Shown here: positions 50,014-60,480 of the stretch, piece by piece
Layout: every line of letters starts with the position of its first letter
Numbering within the stretch: position 1 is the first letter of the stretch
Assembly (NCBI RefSeq): GCF_000599985.1
Contig: NZ_CP007445.1
Span: 3,038,001 to 3,102,000, forward strand
Reading direction: 5' to 3'
Length of the DNA: 64,000 nt
Origin: Gilliamella apicola
GTDB taxonomy: Bacteria; Pseudomonadota; Gammaproteobacteria; Enterobacterales; Orbaceae
Translations under genes and position numbers: made by a program
The notes under the pieces: model-generated
Database searches by the model: none
Told to the model about the DNA's origin: nothing
Seen by the model: the letters and a program-made list of their open reading frames with translations, nothing else

Positions 50014-51132
50014 TTATTTGATTGTTCGCTTGCGAATATATCCCCCTGTTACGGTCATAATTAATCCAGCTATTTCCATATCTAATAATTTGCTGGTAAG
50101 TTCAGGAATCGATAAATTAACCAAGGCTGCAATTGTATCAACTGCAATGGGTTGATGATGAATGACAGCAAAAATTTCAGGATACAAAATACAATTATTG
50201 ATATCTTCATCGTCTTTTGTTTGTCGATTTATTGTTGATAAATAACGGCTATAATGCTCCAAAATATCAATTGGTTCAGTAACTAAATAGGCACCTTGCT
50301 TAATTAAATAATGTGTTCCACCACAGTTTTGGTTATCAATATCACCTGGTAGTGCAAACACATCACGATTTTGCTCAAGCGCATAACGGGCGGTTATTAG
50401 CGAACCACTTTTTTCTGATGCTTCAACAACAAAAGTACCTAAACTTAGCCCACTTATAATTCGATTACGCCGAGGAAAATATTCTGTTCTAGCTTTTTCA
50501 AAGGGTAAAAATTCTGATACTATCGCACCATTTTGCTCTAAAATATCATTAGCTAAAATTAAGTTTGACCTTGGTGCAATATTAGCTAATCCACTACCGA
50601 GTACAGCAATAGTATTACCCGCAACCTCAAGTGCACCACGATGGCAAATCGCATCTAAACCCAGAGCCAAACCACTGGTAATAGTTAACCCATTAATGGC
50701 TAATTCACCAGCAAAATATCGTCCCCATTGAGCGCCATATTCACTGAACTCACGGCTACCAACCATAGCAATTTGTGGAGAATGTAATAGCTGACAATTT
50801 CCCATAACAAATAGGAATATTGGTGGTGAACTGATTTGCTTAAGCAAAATCGGATAATCTGAATCACAATAGGCAATCAAATGCTTTTGAGGATAAGGAG
50901 TATCAAGCCATTCAAGTATTGGTTCAAAATGAAAATAAGAGGTAGCTAAAAAATTTTTTTGTTGCTCTTGAGTCAATGCTAATTTTTCAAGTAAAAATGA
51001 TACATTATTAATTATATTAGGTAGATCTGAGCCAAAAAGTTGGCTAATTTTTTTAAAAATAGCAAGCTTTCCTTGTCCAAGCATTGAAATTCGTAATAAG
51101 AATTCATATTTACTCATCATAACTTTTTGCAC
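50014..51132 (-). CDS. dprA: DNA processing protein DprA
   Basis: Single-strand DNA binding RecA loader used in natural transformation, 372 residues. Rossmann core IAMVGSREFSEYGAQW, SGLALGLDAICHRGAL, VLGSGLANIAPRSN, SEFLPFEKARTEYFPRRNR and FVVEASEKSGSLITARYA. C-terminal winged helix near 310-370. Divergent from def, as in many gammaproteobacteria. Confidence 0.94.
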   Translation of the reverse strand: MQKVMMSKYEFLLRISMLGQGKLAIFKKISQLFGSDLPNIINNVSFLLEKLALTQEQQKNFLATSYFHFEPILEWLDTPYPQKHLIAYCDSDYPILLKQISSPPIFLFVMGNCQLLHSPQIAMVGSREFSEYGAQWGRYFAGELAINGLTITSGLALGLDAICHRGALEVAGNTIAVLGSGLANIAPRSNLILANDILEQNGAIVSEFLPFEKARTEYFPRRNRIISGLSLGTFVVEASEKSGSLITARYALEQNRDVFALPGDIDNQNCGGTHYLIKQGAYLVTEPIDILEHYSRYLSTINRQTKDDEDINNCILYPEIFAVIHHQPIAVDTIAALVNLSIPELTSKLLDMEIAGLIMTVTGGYIRKRTIK

Positions 51133-51275
51133 TCATGTTAAATAAATTTAATTTTCTGAATAGATAAGATAAATACTACCAATAGCCAATAAGGGCTATT
51201 CAATGACATGATAAATGTTTACAATGAATAAAAAACTGAACTAATCTGAATTTTGAGGAGTAGATCGAATAATCT

Positions 51276-51788
51276 ATGGCTATTTTACCGGTATTACGTT
51301 TCCCTGATGAGCGACTCCGCAAAGTTGCTAAACCCGTCACCCAATTTACGCCTGAGTTACAAACTATTATTGATAACATGATTGAAACCATGTATGAAGA
51401 AAAAGGCATTGGTCTTGCGTCAACACAAGTGGACATACATGAGCAGATCATTGTAATTGATGTAACTGAAGACAAAAGCCAACCTTATGTGATTATTAAT
51501 CCTGAAGTAATCAGTCAAGAAGGCGAAACAGGAATTGAAGAAGGTTGCTTATCAATACCTGATTGTCGAGGATTTGTACCAAGAGCGGAAAAAATTAAAA
51601 TCAAAGCACTAGATCGTGATGGAAATCCTTATGAAATTGATGCCGACGACCTACTTGCTATTTGTATACAACACGAAATGGATCACTTAAAAGGTAAATT
51701 ATTTGTCGATTACCTTTCACCATTAAAACGTCAGCGAATTGAACAAAAGATGAAAAAACTGACACGTGAAGAGCAACGTAATAAATAA
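51276..51788 (+). CDS. def: peptide deformylase
   Basis: 170-residue metalloenzyme removing N-formyl from new proteins. [10 protein letters not shown] (family consensus GxGLAAxQ), EEGCLSIPD with metal Cys, and [14 protein letters not shown] with metal His residues. fmt, the usual partner, does not follow; grpE converges instead. Confidence 0.96.
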   Translation: MAILPVLRFPDERLRKVAKPVTQFTPELQTIIDNMIETMYEEKGIGLASTQVDIHEQIIVIDVTEDKSQPYVIINPEVISQEGETGIEEGCLSIPDCRGFVPRAEKIKIKALDRDGNPYEIDADDLLAICIQHEMDHLKGKLFVDYLSPLKRQRIEQKMKKLTREEQRNK

Positions 51789-51789
51789 A

Positions 51790-51819
51790 TTTAACCGCCA
51801 TTTATAGATGGCGGTTAAA
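51790..51819. terminator. hairpin between def and grpE
   Basis: 12-bp arms TTTAACCGCCAT/ATGGCGGTTAAA with loop TTATAG. T-rich sequence follows in the minus direction, so it fits grpE best; it may serve both. Confidence 0.75.
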
Positions 51820-51844
51820 CCATCTACTATCTACAGCGACACTA

Positions 51845-52429
51845 TTATTTAGCAACAATAACCATCGCAGGACGAATTAATCGACCATTTAAAGTATAAC
51901 CTTTTTGGATTGTATTAACGATTTGTCCTGATTGATGTTCTGGTGATTCAACCATGCTAATTGCTTGGTGCACATCAGGATTTAGTTGAGAATCTTCCGT
52001 GCTAACGACTTCAATACCAAACTTTTTAACTGTGTCTAAGAACGATTTTAATGTCAGTTCTAAACCTTCAACGGTTGCTTGATGTTCTGGATTATTTTTG
52101 TCAGTAGATAATAAAGCACGTTCTAAGTTATCAATAACTGGTAATAATTCATTTGAAAATTTTTCTAATGCAAATTTACGTGCTTTATCGACATCTTGCT
52201 CAACGCGTTTACGAACATTATCAATTTCAGCGCGTGCACGAATCATCGCTTCGCTTTCATTCTTTTTAGCTAATTGTAAAGCTTGTTCAAGCTCGGCAAT
52301 ACGAGTATCTTTTGCTTTCAATTGCTCTTCTAAATTTGGCTGCGCTGCTGCTTGTTGTTCTGTTGTTTCTTCTGCTGGGGTGTCAATGTTAGCTTCATTT
52401 TCTGACATATTTTTATCTTGTTCTGTCAT
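51845..52429 (-). CDS. grpE: nucleotide exchange factor GrpE
   Basis: Co-chaperone of DnaK, about 194 residues. Acidic/Gln-rich N-terminus, long coiled coil (QLKAKDTRIAELEQALQLAK), then the GrpE core (RARAEIDNVRKRVEQDVDKA) and C-terminal wing (LNGRLIRPAMVIVAK). The ATG at 52429 (MTEQDK) is chosen because GGAG lies 6-7 nt upstream; an in-frame TTG at 52441 overlaps that site. Confidence 0.95.
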   Translation of the reverse strand: MTEQDKNMSENEANIDTPAEETTEQQAAAQPNLEEQLKAKDTRIAELEQALQLAKKNESEAMIRARAEIDNVRKRVEQDVDKARKFALEKFSNELLPVIDNLERALLSTDKNNPEHQATVEGLELTLKSFLDTVKKFGIEVVSTEDSQLNPDVHQAISMVESPEHQSGQIVNTIQKGYTLNGRLIRPAMVIVAK

Positions 52430-52472
52430 AAGGTACTCCAAATGTAGTCGAAAACTTAATGAATAACGGTTA

Positions 52473-52500
52473 TTATGGGGACAATTTTTATTATTACAAG
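52473..52500 (-). promoter_or_regulatory. sigma-32 promoter of grpE
   Basis: On the minus strand: CTTGTA (52500-52495), 14-nt spacer, CCCCATAA (52480-52473). Same spacer as the groESL promoter at 9877, about 45 nt before grpE. Confidence 0.75.
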
Positions 52501-52587
52501 CTTATCGATACATTGATCTGTAATTTTTTTAATTTATACCGAAAAAATACAGATGTTTATGAAAAAATAAGGTAAGGATATTTTATA

Positions 52588-53463
52588 ATGATTCCATTTA
52601 AATGCATTGGTCTAATTGGACTGCCACGTAAATTAGAAGCAATTGAAACTCATCAAGTGCTTTATGATTGGCTTATTAAACTTGGTATTCGCGTATTAGT
52701 AGAAGATAGATTAGCCGAATATATTCAATTCCCAGTTAGTCATTATGCCTCGTTGGAAACAATTGGTGAGCAAGCTGATTTGGCTATTGTAGTTGGTGGA
52801 GATGGCAACATGTTACGCTCAGCACGGTACTTATCTCACTATAAAATCAAAGTAATTGGGGTTAATCGAGGTAATCTAGGTTTTTTGACTGATATTTCGC
52901 ATGAACAGGTGATTGAACAATTAAGTCCAGTTATTGCGGGTGAATATGTCGATGATCCACGTTTTTTATTAGAAGTATCCATATTTGATAATGGCAAAAT
53001 GATTAACTCAGGCTTCGCTGTGAATGAAATTGTAATAACCCCAAATACGGTTGCACATATGATTGATTATGATGTCTATATTAATGAACTCAATGCTTTT
53101 TCGCAGCGTGCTGATGGGTTAATTATTGCCACACCGACTGGCTCAACAGCTTATTCACTATCGGCTGGTGGACCTATTTTAGCACCTCATTTAGATGCCT
53201 TGATTATTACACCAATGTTTCCGCATTCTTTAGCCGTTAGACCATTAGTGATTAAAGGAGACAGTCCTATTCATCTTAAATTCCCAACGACAGCCTTGGA
53301 TTTGAATATTGCTTGTGACAGCCAAATAATTTTACCAGTAAAACCATCACACGATGTCATTATCCGCCGTTCTTCATATGAATTTAATTTAATTCACTCT
53401 GTGGATTATGATTACTTTAATAATCTTTCAAGTAAATTAGGCTGGTCACAAAAAATGTTTTAA
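52588..53463 (+). CDS. nadK: NAD kinase
   Basis: 291 residues, makes NADP from NAD. VVGGDGNMLRSARYL with catalytic Asp, NRGNLGFLTDI, FAVNEIVI, ADGLIIATPTGSTAYSLSAGGP. Divergent from grpE, as in E. coli. AAGGTAAGGA precedes the ATG. Confidence 0.95.
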   Translation: MIPFKCIGLIGLPRKLEAIETHQVLYDWLIKLGIRVLVEDRLAEYIQFPVSHYASLETIGEQADLAIVVGGDGNMLRSARYLSHYKIKVIGVNRGNLGFLTDISHEQVIEQLSPVIAGEYVDDPRFLLEVSIFDNGKMINSGFAVNEIVITPNTVAHMIDYDVYINELNAFSQRADGLIIATPTGSTAYSLSAGGPILAPHLDALIITPMFPHSLAVRPLVIKGDSPIHLKFPTTALDLNIACDSQIILPVKPSHDVIIRRSSYEFNLIHSVDYDYFNNLSSKLGWSQKMF

Positions 53464-53562
53464 TTAATGTTTAGTTTCTGTCTTAATTCGAATCAATTGT
53501 ACTCTTCTATTTTGATGCGGTTTATTACAATCAATTTCTATTTATGTTAGCAATAAAAGCTG

Positions 53563-54063
53563 TTACTTAATTAGCAAAGTTATCACATAAACAGTCACTG
53601 AAGAAAAGATAGCCGCAATTACATCATCAACCATAATACCAAAACCTCCTGGCACTCGTTTATCAAACCAGCGAATCGGCCAAGGTTTTGCCATATCAAA
53701 GACTCTAAAAGCGACAAAAGCAATAGCAACCCATAAAACAGAGATTTGTGGAATAAAAAATAGGGTAATCCACATCCCAACAAATTCATCCCATACTATA
53801 TGTCCTGAATCATGAGTATGAGTATCATCCGACGTTTTTTGACATAAAAAACAACCAAAAATAAAGGCGACAACAATTAAAACCCAATATAAATACGGTT
53901 GCAAACCATTAAATAGCAGCCAAAGTGGAATTGCCATAGCCGATCCCATTGTGCCTGGCATAATAGGAGACATACCCGCCCCTAAACCCACCGCAAGTAA
54001 ATGAATAGGGTTTGTTAATTGCACATATTTTTTAAAGTCTTTATTTCGCTCTTGTTTTGTCAT
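53563..54063 (-). CDS. pgpA: phosphatidylglycerophosphatase A
   Basis: Inner-membrane lipid phosphatase of 166 residues with about four helices. GAGMSPIMPGTMGSAMAIPL, HIVWDEFVGMWITL, FRVFDMAKPWPIRWFD and GGFGIMVDDVIAA are the family motifs. thiL, usually upstream, is absent; argF lies upstream beyond a terminator. Confidence 0.92.
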   Translation of the reverse strand: MTKQERNKDFKKYVQLTNPIHLLAVGLGAGMSPIMPGTMGSAMAIPLWLLFNGLQPYLYWVLIVVAFIFGCFLCQKTSDDTHTHDSGHIVWDEFVGMWITLFFIPQISVLWVAIAFVAFRVFDMAKPWPIRWFDKRVPGGFGIMVDDVIAAIFSSVTVYVITLLIK

Positions 54064-54091
54064 TATGTTAAAGGTCTTTTAGATAAAATAA

Positions 54092-54110
54092 TGCCGACTT
54101 AAAGTCGGCA
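54092..54110 (-). terminator. terminator between argF and pgpA
   Basis: Arms TGCCGACTT/AAGTCGGCA around a very short loop. TTATTTTATC follows in the minus direction. Confidence 0.7.
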
Positions 54111-54155
54111 AAAAAGTTGCTTAGTAAAACTAGGTATTTATAATGATCAACTATA

Positions 54156-55166
54156 TTATTCGTCTTTCGCTAACGTTGCAACCATTACCGCTTTAATCGT
54201 ATGGAGGCGGTTTTCAGCTTCATCAAATACGATGCTGTGTTTCGACTCAAACACATCATCCGTCACTTCTAAGCCATTTTTTAAACCATATTGTGCTGCC
54301 ATTTGTTTACCAACAGTGGTATTCATATCATGGAAAGCCGGCAAACAGTGCATAAATTTGACATTTGGATTATGAGTCAAATTAATTACATTTTGATTGA
54401 CTTGATATGGCGTTAATAATTTTACACGCTCGTCCCACACTTCTTTAGGCTCACCCATTGATACCCATACATCGGTATAAAGAAAATCAACATCCTTAAC
54501 ACCTAAAGCAACATCTTCAGTTAAAATAATTTTAGCACCTGTCGTTTTGGCTATCTCTTGACACTTATGCACTAATTGAGCTTCGGGTTGACAGGCTTTT
54601 GGTGCAACTAAACGAATTTCCATACCCATTAATGCTGCACCTTCCATTAACGAATTTCCCATATTATTTCGTGCATCACCTAAATAGGCAAATTTAACAC
54701 TGCTCAATGCTCTATCGCCAATATGTTCTTTCATGGTCATAAAATCAGCTAAAATTTGGGTTGGATGAGCTTCGGTAGTTAAACCATTCCATACAGGCAC
54801 ACCCGCGTATTTTGCTAAAGTTTCAACGATTTCTTGTCCATAACCACGATATTCAATACCATCATACATACGACCAAGCACACGTGCAGTATCAGCAATT
54901 GACTCTTTATGACCAATTTGGCTACCACTCGGCCCTAAATAAGTAACATTTGCACCTTGATCAAATGCACCCACTTCAAATGCACAGCGAGTACGTGTTG
55001 AATCTTTTTCAAAAATAAGGGCAATATTTTTACCGAGTAAATACTTTTGTTCCAGCCCTTGCTGTTTAGCTTGTTTTAATTCAATAGCCAGATTGATTAA
55101 TTGATTGATTTCGGCAGGGGTAAAATCGAGTAAGCGTAAAAAGTGACGTTGATAAAAACCGTGCAT
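54156..55166 (-). CDS. argF: ornithine carbamoyltransferase
   Basis: 336 residues, makes citrulline from ornithine and carbamoyl phosphate. Carbamoyl-phosphate motif STRTR (56-60), [23 protein letters not shown], and the ornithine-site [10 protein letters not shown]. Divergent from carAB, which supplies its carbamoyl phosphate. Confidence 0.96.
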   Translation of the reverse strand: MHGFYQRHFLRLLDFTPAEINQLINLAIELKQAKQQGLEQKYLLGKNIALIFEKDSTRTRCAFEVGAFDQGANVTYLGPSGSQIGHKESIADTARVLGRMYDGIEYRGYGQEIVETLAKYAGVPVWNGLTTEAHPTQILADFMTMKEHIGDRALSSVKFAYLGDARNNMGNSLMEGAALMGMEIRLVAPKACQPEAQLVHKCQEIAKTTGAKIILTEDVALGVKDVDFLYTDVWVSMGEPKEVWDERVKLLTPYQVNQNVINLTHNPNVKFMHCLPAFHDMNTTVGKQMAAQYGLKNGLEVTDDVFESKHSIVFDEAENRLHTIKAVMVATLAKDE

Positions 55167-55206
55167 AATGTGGCTCCTAATAACCGTAAATATTCACACG
55201 ATTCTA

Positions 55207-55224
55207 TGTGAATAATTATGCAAA
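55207..55224. promoter_or_regulatory. ARG box near argF
   Basis: TGAATAATTATGCA core at 55209-55222 matches the ArgR consensus TGAAT-WWWW-ATTCA except near one end. A half site ATATTCA lies at about 55190-55196, but spacing is not the canonical 3 nt. Confidence 0.5.
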
Positions 55225-55381
55225 TTCAAGTTAAACATCAAAATAACTTTTATATTTTATCATCTTGTTAAAAAGTCTAAAAAATTAGATTTAATTATTA
55301 AAATAATTTTTACAATATTGCTTTTTTTGTATAAAAAAGTGTAATAAAATGCCAATCAATGTAACTTAACATATAAGTGAA

Positions 55382-55420
55382 TTTGAATTTTTATTCAAAA
55401 ATAATGACAACTTATTCAAA
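55382..55420 (+). promoter_or_regulatory. paired ARG boxes before carA
   Basis: Box 1 core TGAATTTTTATTCA (55384-55397) is a perfect ArgR site. Box 2 core TGACAACTTATTCA (55405-55418) is close. As 18-bp boxes they are separated by 3 bp, the known ArgR hexamer arrangement. They sit just before the carA start. Confidence 0.85.
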
Positions 55421-55434
55421 AGGCCTTTTTAATC

Positions 55435-56595
55435 ATGCAAACTTATGCCCTCCTTATGTTACAAGATGGTTCGCAATTTATTGGCAAATCAATTGGTGCT
55501 AATGGACAAACTGTTGGGGAAGTAGTATTTAATACTTCAATGACAGGTTATCAAGAAATCTTAACGGATCCTTCTTACTCGGAACAATTAGTTACTCTCA
55601 CTTATCCACACATTGGTAATGTAGGAACGAATAGTGCAGATGCTGAATCTAACCAAATTTATGCTAAAGGACTAATTATTCGTGATTTACCTTTAATTGC
55701 GAGCAACTACCGAAGTGAAATGGATCTTTCCAGTTATTTAAAAAAACACAATGTGATTGCAATTGCGGATATTGATACGCGTCGTTTAACTCGTATTTTA
55801 CGTGAAAAAGGGGCACAACATGGAGTGATTATTACCGCTAATGATAAACAGACCTTATTAGATAAAGCTGAAAATGCCAAACAGGAAGCACTAAATTATA
55901 AAGGGTTAAGTGGATTAGATTTGGCTAAAGAAGTGACTTGTAAGGAAAGTTACACATGGACTTATGGTATTTGGACAAGGCAACAAGAGCATCCTACACC
56001 AAAAGCGGAAAGTGAATTACCTTATCATGTGGTTGCTTATGATTTTGGCGTTAAACAAAATATATTACGGATGTTAGTTGAACGAGGATGTAAATTAACA
56101 GTTGTACCCGCTAAAACACCTGCAAATGAAGTATTGTCATTAAACCCAGATGGAATATTTTTATCAAATGGTCCTGGAGATCCCGCCCCTTGCACTTATG
56201 CCATTGAGGCAATTAAGCAGTTTTTAACCACCAATATTCCAGTTTTTGGTATCTGTTTAGGGCATCAGCTTTTAGCGCTCGCTTGCGGTGCAAAAACCAT
56301 TAAAATGAAATTTGGTCATCATGGAGGGAATCATCCGGTTAAAGATCTGGAAAATAATCGTGTCATGATTACCGCGCAAAATCACGGATTTGCTGTCGAT
56401 GAGAGCACCTTGCCAGCACATTTACGCGCTACACATAAATCCTTATTTGATGGTTCATTACAAGGGATTCATCATAATCAAAAACCTGCATTTAGTTTTC
56501 AAGGACACCCTGAAGCCAGTCCTGGTCCACACGATGCTGCGCCACTTTTTGATCACTTTATCGAATTAATTAAAATTTATAAGCAGGAGCAATAA
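55435..56595 (+). CDS. carA: carbamoyl-phosphate synthase small subunit
   Basis: 386-residue glutaminase subunit. [17 protein letters not shown] at the N-terminus; class I amidotransferase triad with Cys in [14 protein letters not shown] and His/Glu in [11 protein letters not shown]. Its ATG is 14 nt after ARG box 2, so repressor binding would block expression. carB follows 1 nt after the stop. Confidence 0.97.
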   Translation: MQTYALLMLQDGSQFIGKSIGANGQTVGEVVFNTSMTGYQEILTDPSYSEQLVTLTYPHIGNVGTNSADAESNQIYAKGLIIRDLPLIASNYRSEMDLSSYLKKHNVIAIADIDTRRLTRILREKGAQHGVIITANDKQTLLDKAENAKQEALNYKGLSGLDLAKEVTCKESYTWTYGIWTRQQEHPTPKAESELPYHVVAYDFGVKQNILRMLVERGCKLTVVPAKTPANEVLSLNPDGIFLSNGPGDPAPCTYAIEAIKQFLTTNIPVFGICLGHQLLALACGAKTIKMKFGHHGGNHPVKDLENNRVMITAQNHGFAVDESTLPAHLRATHKSLFDGSLQGIHHNQKPAFSFQGHPEASPGPHDAAPLFDHFIELIKIYKQEQ

Positions 56596-56596
56596 T

Positions 56597-59500
56597 ATGG
56601 CTAAGCGAACAGATATTAAAAGTATTCTAATTATTGGCGCAGGCCCAATTGTTATTGGTCAAGCTTGTGAATTTGATTATTCAGGCGCTCAGGCATGTAA
56701 AGCATTACGTGAAGAAGGATACCGAGTAATTTTAGTTAACTCCAATCCGGCAACCATTATGACCGATCCTGAAATGGCGGATGCCACCTATATTGAGCCA
56801 ATTCATTGGACATGTGTGCGCAAAATTATTGAAAAAGAGCGACCCGATGCCATTTTACCAACAATGGGCGGACAAACGGCATTAAATTGCGCATTAGAAC
56901 TTGAAAAACAGGGTGTATTAAAAGAGTTTAATGTTGAAATGATCGGCGCAACCGCAGATGCGATTGATAAAGCTGAAGATCGCAAACGTTTTGATCAGGC
57001 AATGAAAAAAATTGGGCTGGATACCGCACGTTCAGGTATTGCTCACTCATTACAAGAGGCTTATGCGGTACTGGAACAAGTGGGCTTTCCTTGTATTATT
57101 CGTCCATCATTCACTATGGGCGGAACAGGCGGTGGCATCGCTTATAATCAAGAAGAGTTTGAAGAAATCTGTACTCGTGGACTTGATTTATCCCCAACCA
57201 ATGAACTACTGATCGACGAATCACTAATTGGCTGGAAAGAGTATGAAATGGAAGTTGTGCGCGATAAAAACGATAATTGTATTATTGTTTGTTCGATTGA
57301 AAACTTTGACGCAATGGGCATTCATACTGGTGATTCAATAACGGTTGCGCCAGCACAAACTTTAACAGATAAAGAGTATCAAATCATGCGTAATGCCTCT
57401 ATTGCGGTATTGCGCGAAATTGGTGTTGAAACTGGCGGTTCAAACGTGCAATTTTCGGTTGATCCACAAACGGGACGATTAATTGTCATTGAGATGAATC
57501 CTCGGGTATCACGCTCTTCGGCGTTAGCCTCTAAAGCTACAGGCTTTCCTATTGCCAAGATTGCAGCTAAATTAGCCGTCGGTTATACACTTGACGAGCT
57601 TTCCAATGATATTACTGGCGGTAAAACTCCTGCTTCTTTCGAACCGTCTATTGATTATGTCGTTACTAAAATCCCACGTTTTAATTTTGAAAAATTTGCT
57701 GGTTGCAATGATCGCTTAACCACGCAAATGAAATCAGTAGGCGAAGTGATGGCAATTGGCCGAACGTTCCAAGAATCAATGCAAAAAGCACTTCGCGGTT
57801 TAGAAGTCGGTGCGTGCGGATTAGATGAAAAAATCGATGATGTTAGCGATGAAAAGAACCTTGCTAAAATTCGTTACGAACTACATGAAGCAGGTAGCGA
57901 TCGCATTTGGTATATAGCCGATGCTTTTCGAGCGGGTTTCACACTTGATGAAGTGTTTTTATTAACTCATATTGATCGCTGGTTCTTAGTGCAAATAGAA
58001 GAACTAGTGCAAATAGAAAACCGCTTAAAGCAACAAACCATTAATGATCTTGATCAAGAGACATTATGGCAACTTAAACGTAAAGGCTTTTCGGATCTTC
58101 GTATTGCTAAACTGCTTAATACTCAAGAACAAGCCGTGCGAGATCTGCGCGTACAATATGATATTCACCCAGTTTATAAACGTGTGGATACCTGTGCAGC
58201 CGAGTTTTCAACCGATACTGCTTATCTTTACTCAACCTATGAACAAGAGTGTGAGGCCAATCCACAATTTAATCGTAAAAAGATTATGATTTTAGGAGGA
58301 GGACCTAATCGTATTGGACAAGGGATTGAATTTGATTACTGCTGTGTACATGCTGCTTTAGCTTTACGCGAAGACGGCTTTGAAACCATTATGGTAAATT
58401 GCAATCCCGAAACGGTTTCAACCGATTATGATACTTCCGATAGACTCTATTTTGAGCCGGTTACCCTTGAAGATGTGCTTGAAATTGCCCACGTTGAAAA
58501 ACCTAATGGCGTGATAGTACAGTATGGTGGACAAACTCCGCTGAAATTGGCGCGAGCCCTTGAAGCTGCCGGAATTCCAATTATTGGTACTTCACCTGAT
58601 GCCATAGACAGAGCCGAAGATCGCAAACGCTTTCAAGAAGTAGTCGATAAATTAAAATTAAAACAGCCTGTTAATGCCACCGTAACCGATATTGATGAAG
58701 CGGTAATCAAGGCAGAGCAAATCGGTTATCCACTTGTGGTGCGTCCATCTTATGTATTAGGCGGACGAGCAATGGAAATTGTATACAATGAACAAGATTT
58801 ACGACGCTACTTTAAAACCGCAGTAAGTGAATCCAATAATGCGCCGGTACTACTTGACCACTTTTTAGATGATGCCATTGAGGTGGATATTGATGTGATT
58901 GCAGATGGCGAACAAATCGTTATTGGTGGCATTATGGAACATATTGAACAAGCCGGTATTCACTCGGGTGATTCAGCTTGTTCACTGCCAACTCATACCT
59001 TAAGCCCTGAAATTTTAGCTGAACTGCGAAAACAAGCGAAACAATTGGCGTTTGAACTTAATGTAAAAGGTTTAATGAATGGGCAATTTGCTGTCAAAGA
59101 TAATCAAGTTTATCTAATTGAAATTAATCCGCGTGCAGCCCGTACGGTGCCATTTGTCTCGAAAGCGACAGGTTTACCACTGGCTAAAATTGCTGCCCGC
59201 GTTATGACAGGCCAATCGCTGACCAAGCAAAATGTCACTCAAGAAGTGATTCCGCCTTATTATTCCGTTAAAGAGGTAGTATTACCATTTAATAAATTTA
59301 GCGGTGTTGACCCAATTTTAGGACCAGAAATGCGCTCAACTGGTGAAGTCATGGGAATTGGTAAAACATTTGCCGAAGCCTTTGCCAAAGCACAGCTTGG
59401 CAGCTTGTCGAATATGAAAAAATCCGGCAAAGCATTACTTTCTATTCGTGAACAAGATAAACCACGTCTATTAGAAGTTGCTAAACGATTAATCGCTCAT

Positions 59501-59812
59501 GGATTTAGTATTGATGCCACACTTGGCACAGCAAAAGCATTGCAACAAGCAGGAATTGCCTGCCAAATTGTCAAGAAAGAAAATGAAGGTCGACCAAATA
59601 TTCATGATCATATCAAAAATGGTGAATACAGTTATATTCTTAACACAACGTCAGGGCGAGCTGCTATTGAAGCCTCTAAAATCCTGCGCCGTAGTGCTAT
59701 CCAATATAAAGTCCATTACGATACCACTATGAATGCTGCTTATGCCACAACGTCGGCACTAGATTACGATCCTGCTCACAGTGTGATACCATTACAGGCA
59801 CTTTATCAATAA
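56597..59812 (+). CDS. carB: carbamoyl-phosphate synthase large subunit
   Basis: 1071 residues, two homologous ATP-grasp halves (about 1-400 and 550-935; [14 protein letters not shown] and [13 protein letters not shown]), oligomerisation domain between, and the C-terminal MGS-like allosteric domain (about 935-1071). Makes carbamoyl phosphate for arginine and pyrimidines. Full family length. Confidence 0.98.
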   Translation: MAKRTDIKSILIIGAGPIVIGQACEFDYSGAQACKALREEGYRVILVNSNPATIMTDPEMADATYIEPIHWTCVRKIIEKERPDAILPTMGGQTALNCALELEKQGVLKEFNVEMIGATADAIDKAEDRKRFDQAMKKIGLDTARSGIAHSLQEAYAVLEQVGFPCIIRPSFTMGGTGGGIAYNQEEFEEICTRGLDLSPTNELLIDESLIGWKEYEMEVVRDKNDNCIIVCSIENFDAMGIHTGDSITVAPAQTLTDKEYQIMRNASIAVLREIGVETGGSNVQFSVDPQTGRLIVIEMNPRVSRSSALASKATGFPIAKIAAKLAVGYTLDELSNDITGGKTPASFEPSIDYVVTKIPRFNFEKFAGCNDRLTTQMKSVGEVMAIGRTFQESMQKALRGLEVGACGLDEKIDDVSDEKNLAKIRYELHEAGSDRIWYIADAFRAGFTLDEVFLLTHIDRWFLVQIEELVQIENRLKQQTINDLDQETLWQLKRKGFSDLRIAKLLNTQEQAVRDLRVQYDIHPVYKRVDTCAAEFSTDTAYLYSTYEQECEANPQFNRKKIMILGGGPNRIGQGIEFDYCCVHAALALREDGFETIMVNCNPETVSTDYDTSDRLYFEPVTLEDVLEIAHVEKPNGVIVQYGGQTPLKLARALEAAGIPIIGTSPDAIDRAEDRKRFQEVVDKLKLKQPVNATVTDIDEAVIKAEQIGYPLVVRPSYVLGGRAMEIVYNEQDLRRYFKTAVSESNNAPVLLDHFLDDAIEVDIDVIADGEQIVIGGIMEHIEQAGIHSGDSACSLPTHTLSPEILAELRKQAKQLAFELNVKGLMNGQFAVKDNQVYLIEINPRAARTVPFVSKATGLPLAKIAARVMTGQSLTKQNVTQEVIPPYYSVKEVVLPFNKFSGVDPILGPEMRSTGEVMGIGKTFAEAFAKAQLGSLSNMKKSGKALLSIREQDKPRLLEVAKRLIAHGFSIDATLGTAKALQQAGIACQIVKKENEGRPNIHDHIKNGEYSYILNTTSGRAAIEASKILRRSAIQYKVHYDTTMNAAYATTSALDYDPAHSVIPLQALYQ

Positions 59813-59815
59813 ACC

Positions 59816-59843
59816 AAAAAGACGAGCAATGCTCGTCTTTTTT
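59816..59843. terminator. terminator after carB
   Basis: Arms GACGAGC/GCTCGTC (59821-59837), loop AAT, A5 before and T6 after. It can also end the convergent GFA gene. Confidence 0.92.
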
Positions 59844-59871
59844 ATAAATACATTAAGTTATAATTTATTTT

Positions 59872-60291
59872 TTAAGCCTTTCCTTCAGCCATTGCTAAAA
59901 TATCTGCTTCGGTTAATTTGTGAGTCTGATTAGCAAACGCATAGCAAGTTGGTTTTTTATCAATAAAGACTTCAGCCGTGAATTTTAAATCCTTAATATC
60001 GTCAAAGATCCAAGCAGCAATATAATAATTTTGCGTACCTTTTAAATGATAATAAAGATGAGAGCCACACTCTTTACAAAATGCTCTTTCCGCCCATTGT
60101 GATGAGTTAAAATGGGTAACGTTCTCTTGTCCTTCTATCGTTAAATCACCACTGTGCGCTAAGGTCATTAAAGGCCCAGCACTCCATTTACGACAAGTTT
60201 GGCAATGGCATGCACTAAAATCCGTATTGGCAAATGGAACAGACAATTTAACTTTTCCACACAAACAAGATCCATGATATTGAGTTGACAT
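59872..60291 (-). CDS. GFA/CENP-V domain zinc protein
   Basis: 139 residues of the glutathione-dependent formaldehyde-activating (GFA) fold. Zinc Cys residues are in GSCLCGKVKLSV, ACHCQTCRKWSAGP and FCKECGSHLYYH. The family name reflects one studied member; most, probably including this, have no proven reaction. Single gene. Confidence 0.85.
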   Translation of the reverse strand: MSTQYHGSCLCGKVKLSVPFANTDFSACHCQTCRKWSAGPLMTLAHSGDLTIEGQENVTHFNSSQWAERAFCKECGSHLYYHLKGTQNYYIAAWIFDDIKDLKFTAEVFIDKKPTCYAFANQTHKLTEADILAMAEGKA

Positions 60292-60480
60292 ATTTTTTCC
60301 CTTTTCCAGTTAAATAAACATTATGTAATTTTAATGATGTTAGCATAATGGTAATTAAACCATAAAATAAAATTTTGTTAAAATATTCAGTCTAATAAAT
60401 CGGTAAAATAAAGAATAAGTGTAATCTAATAAGTTTAATAAAATGTTATCATTGGTTATTTTTTATAACTAACTCCAAAA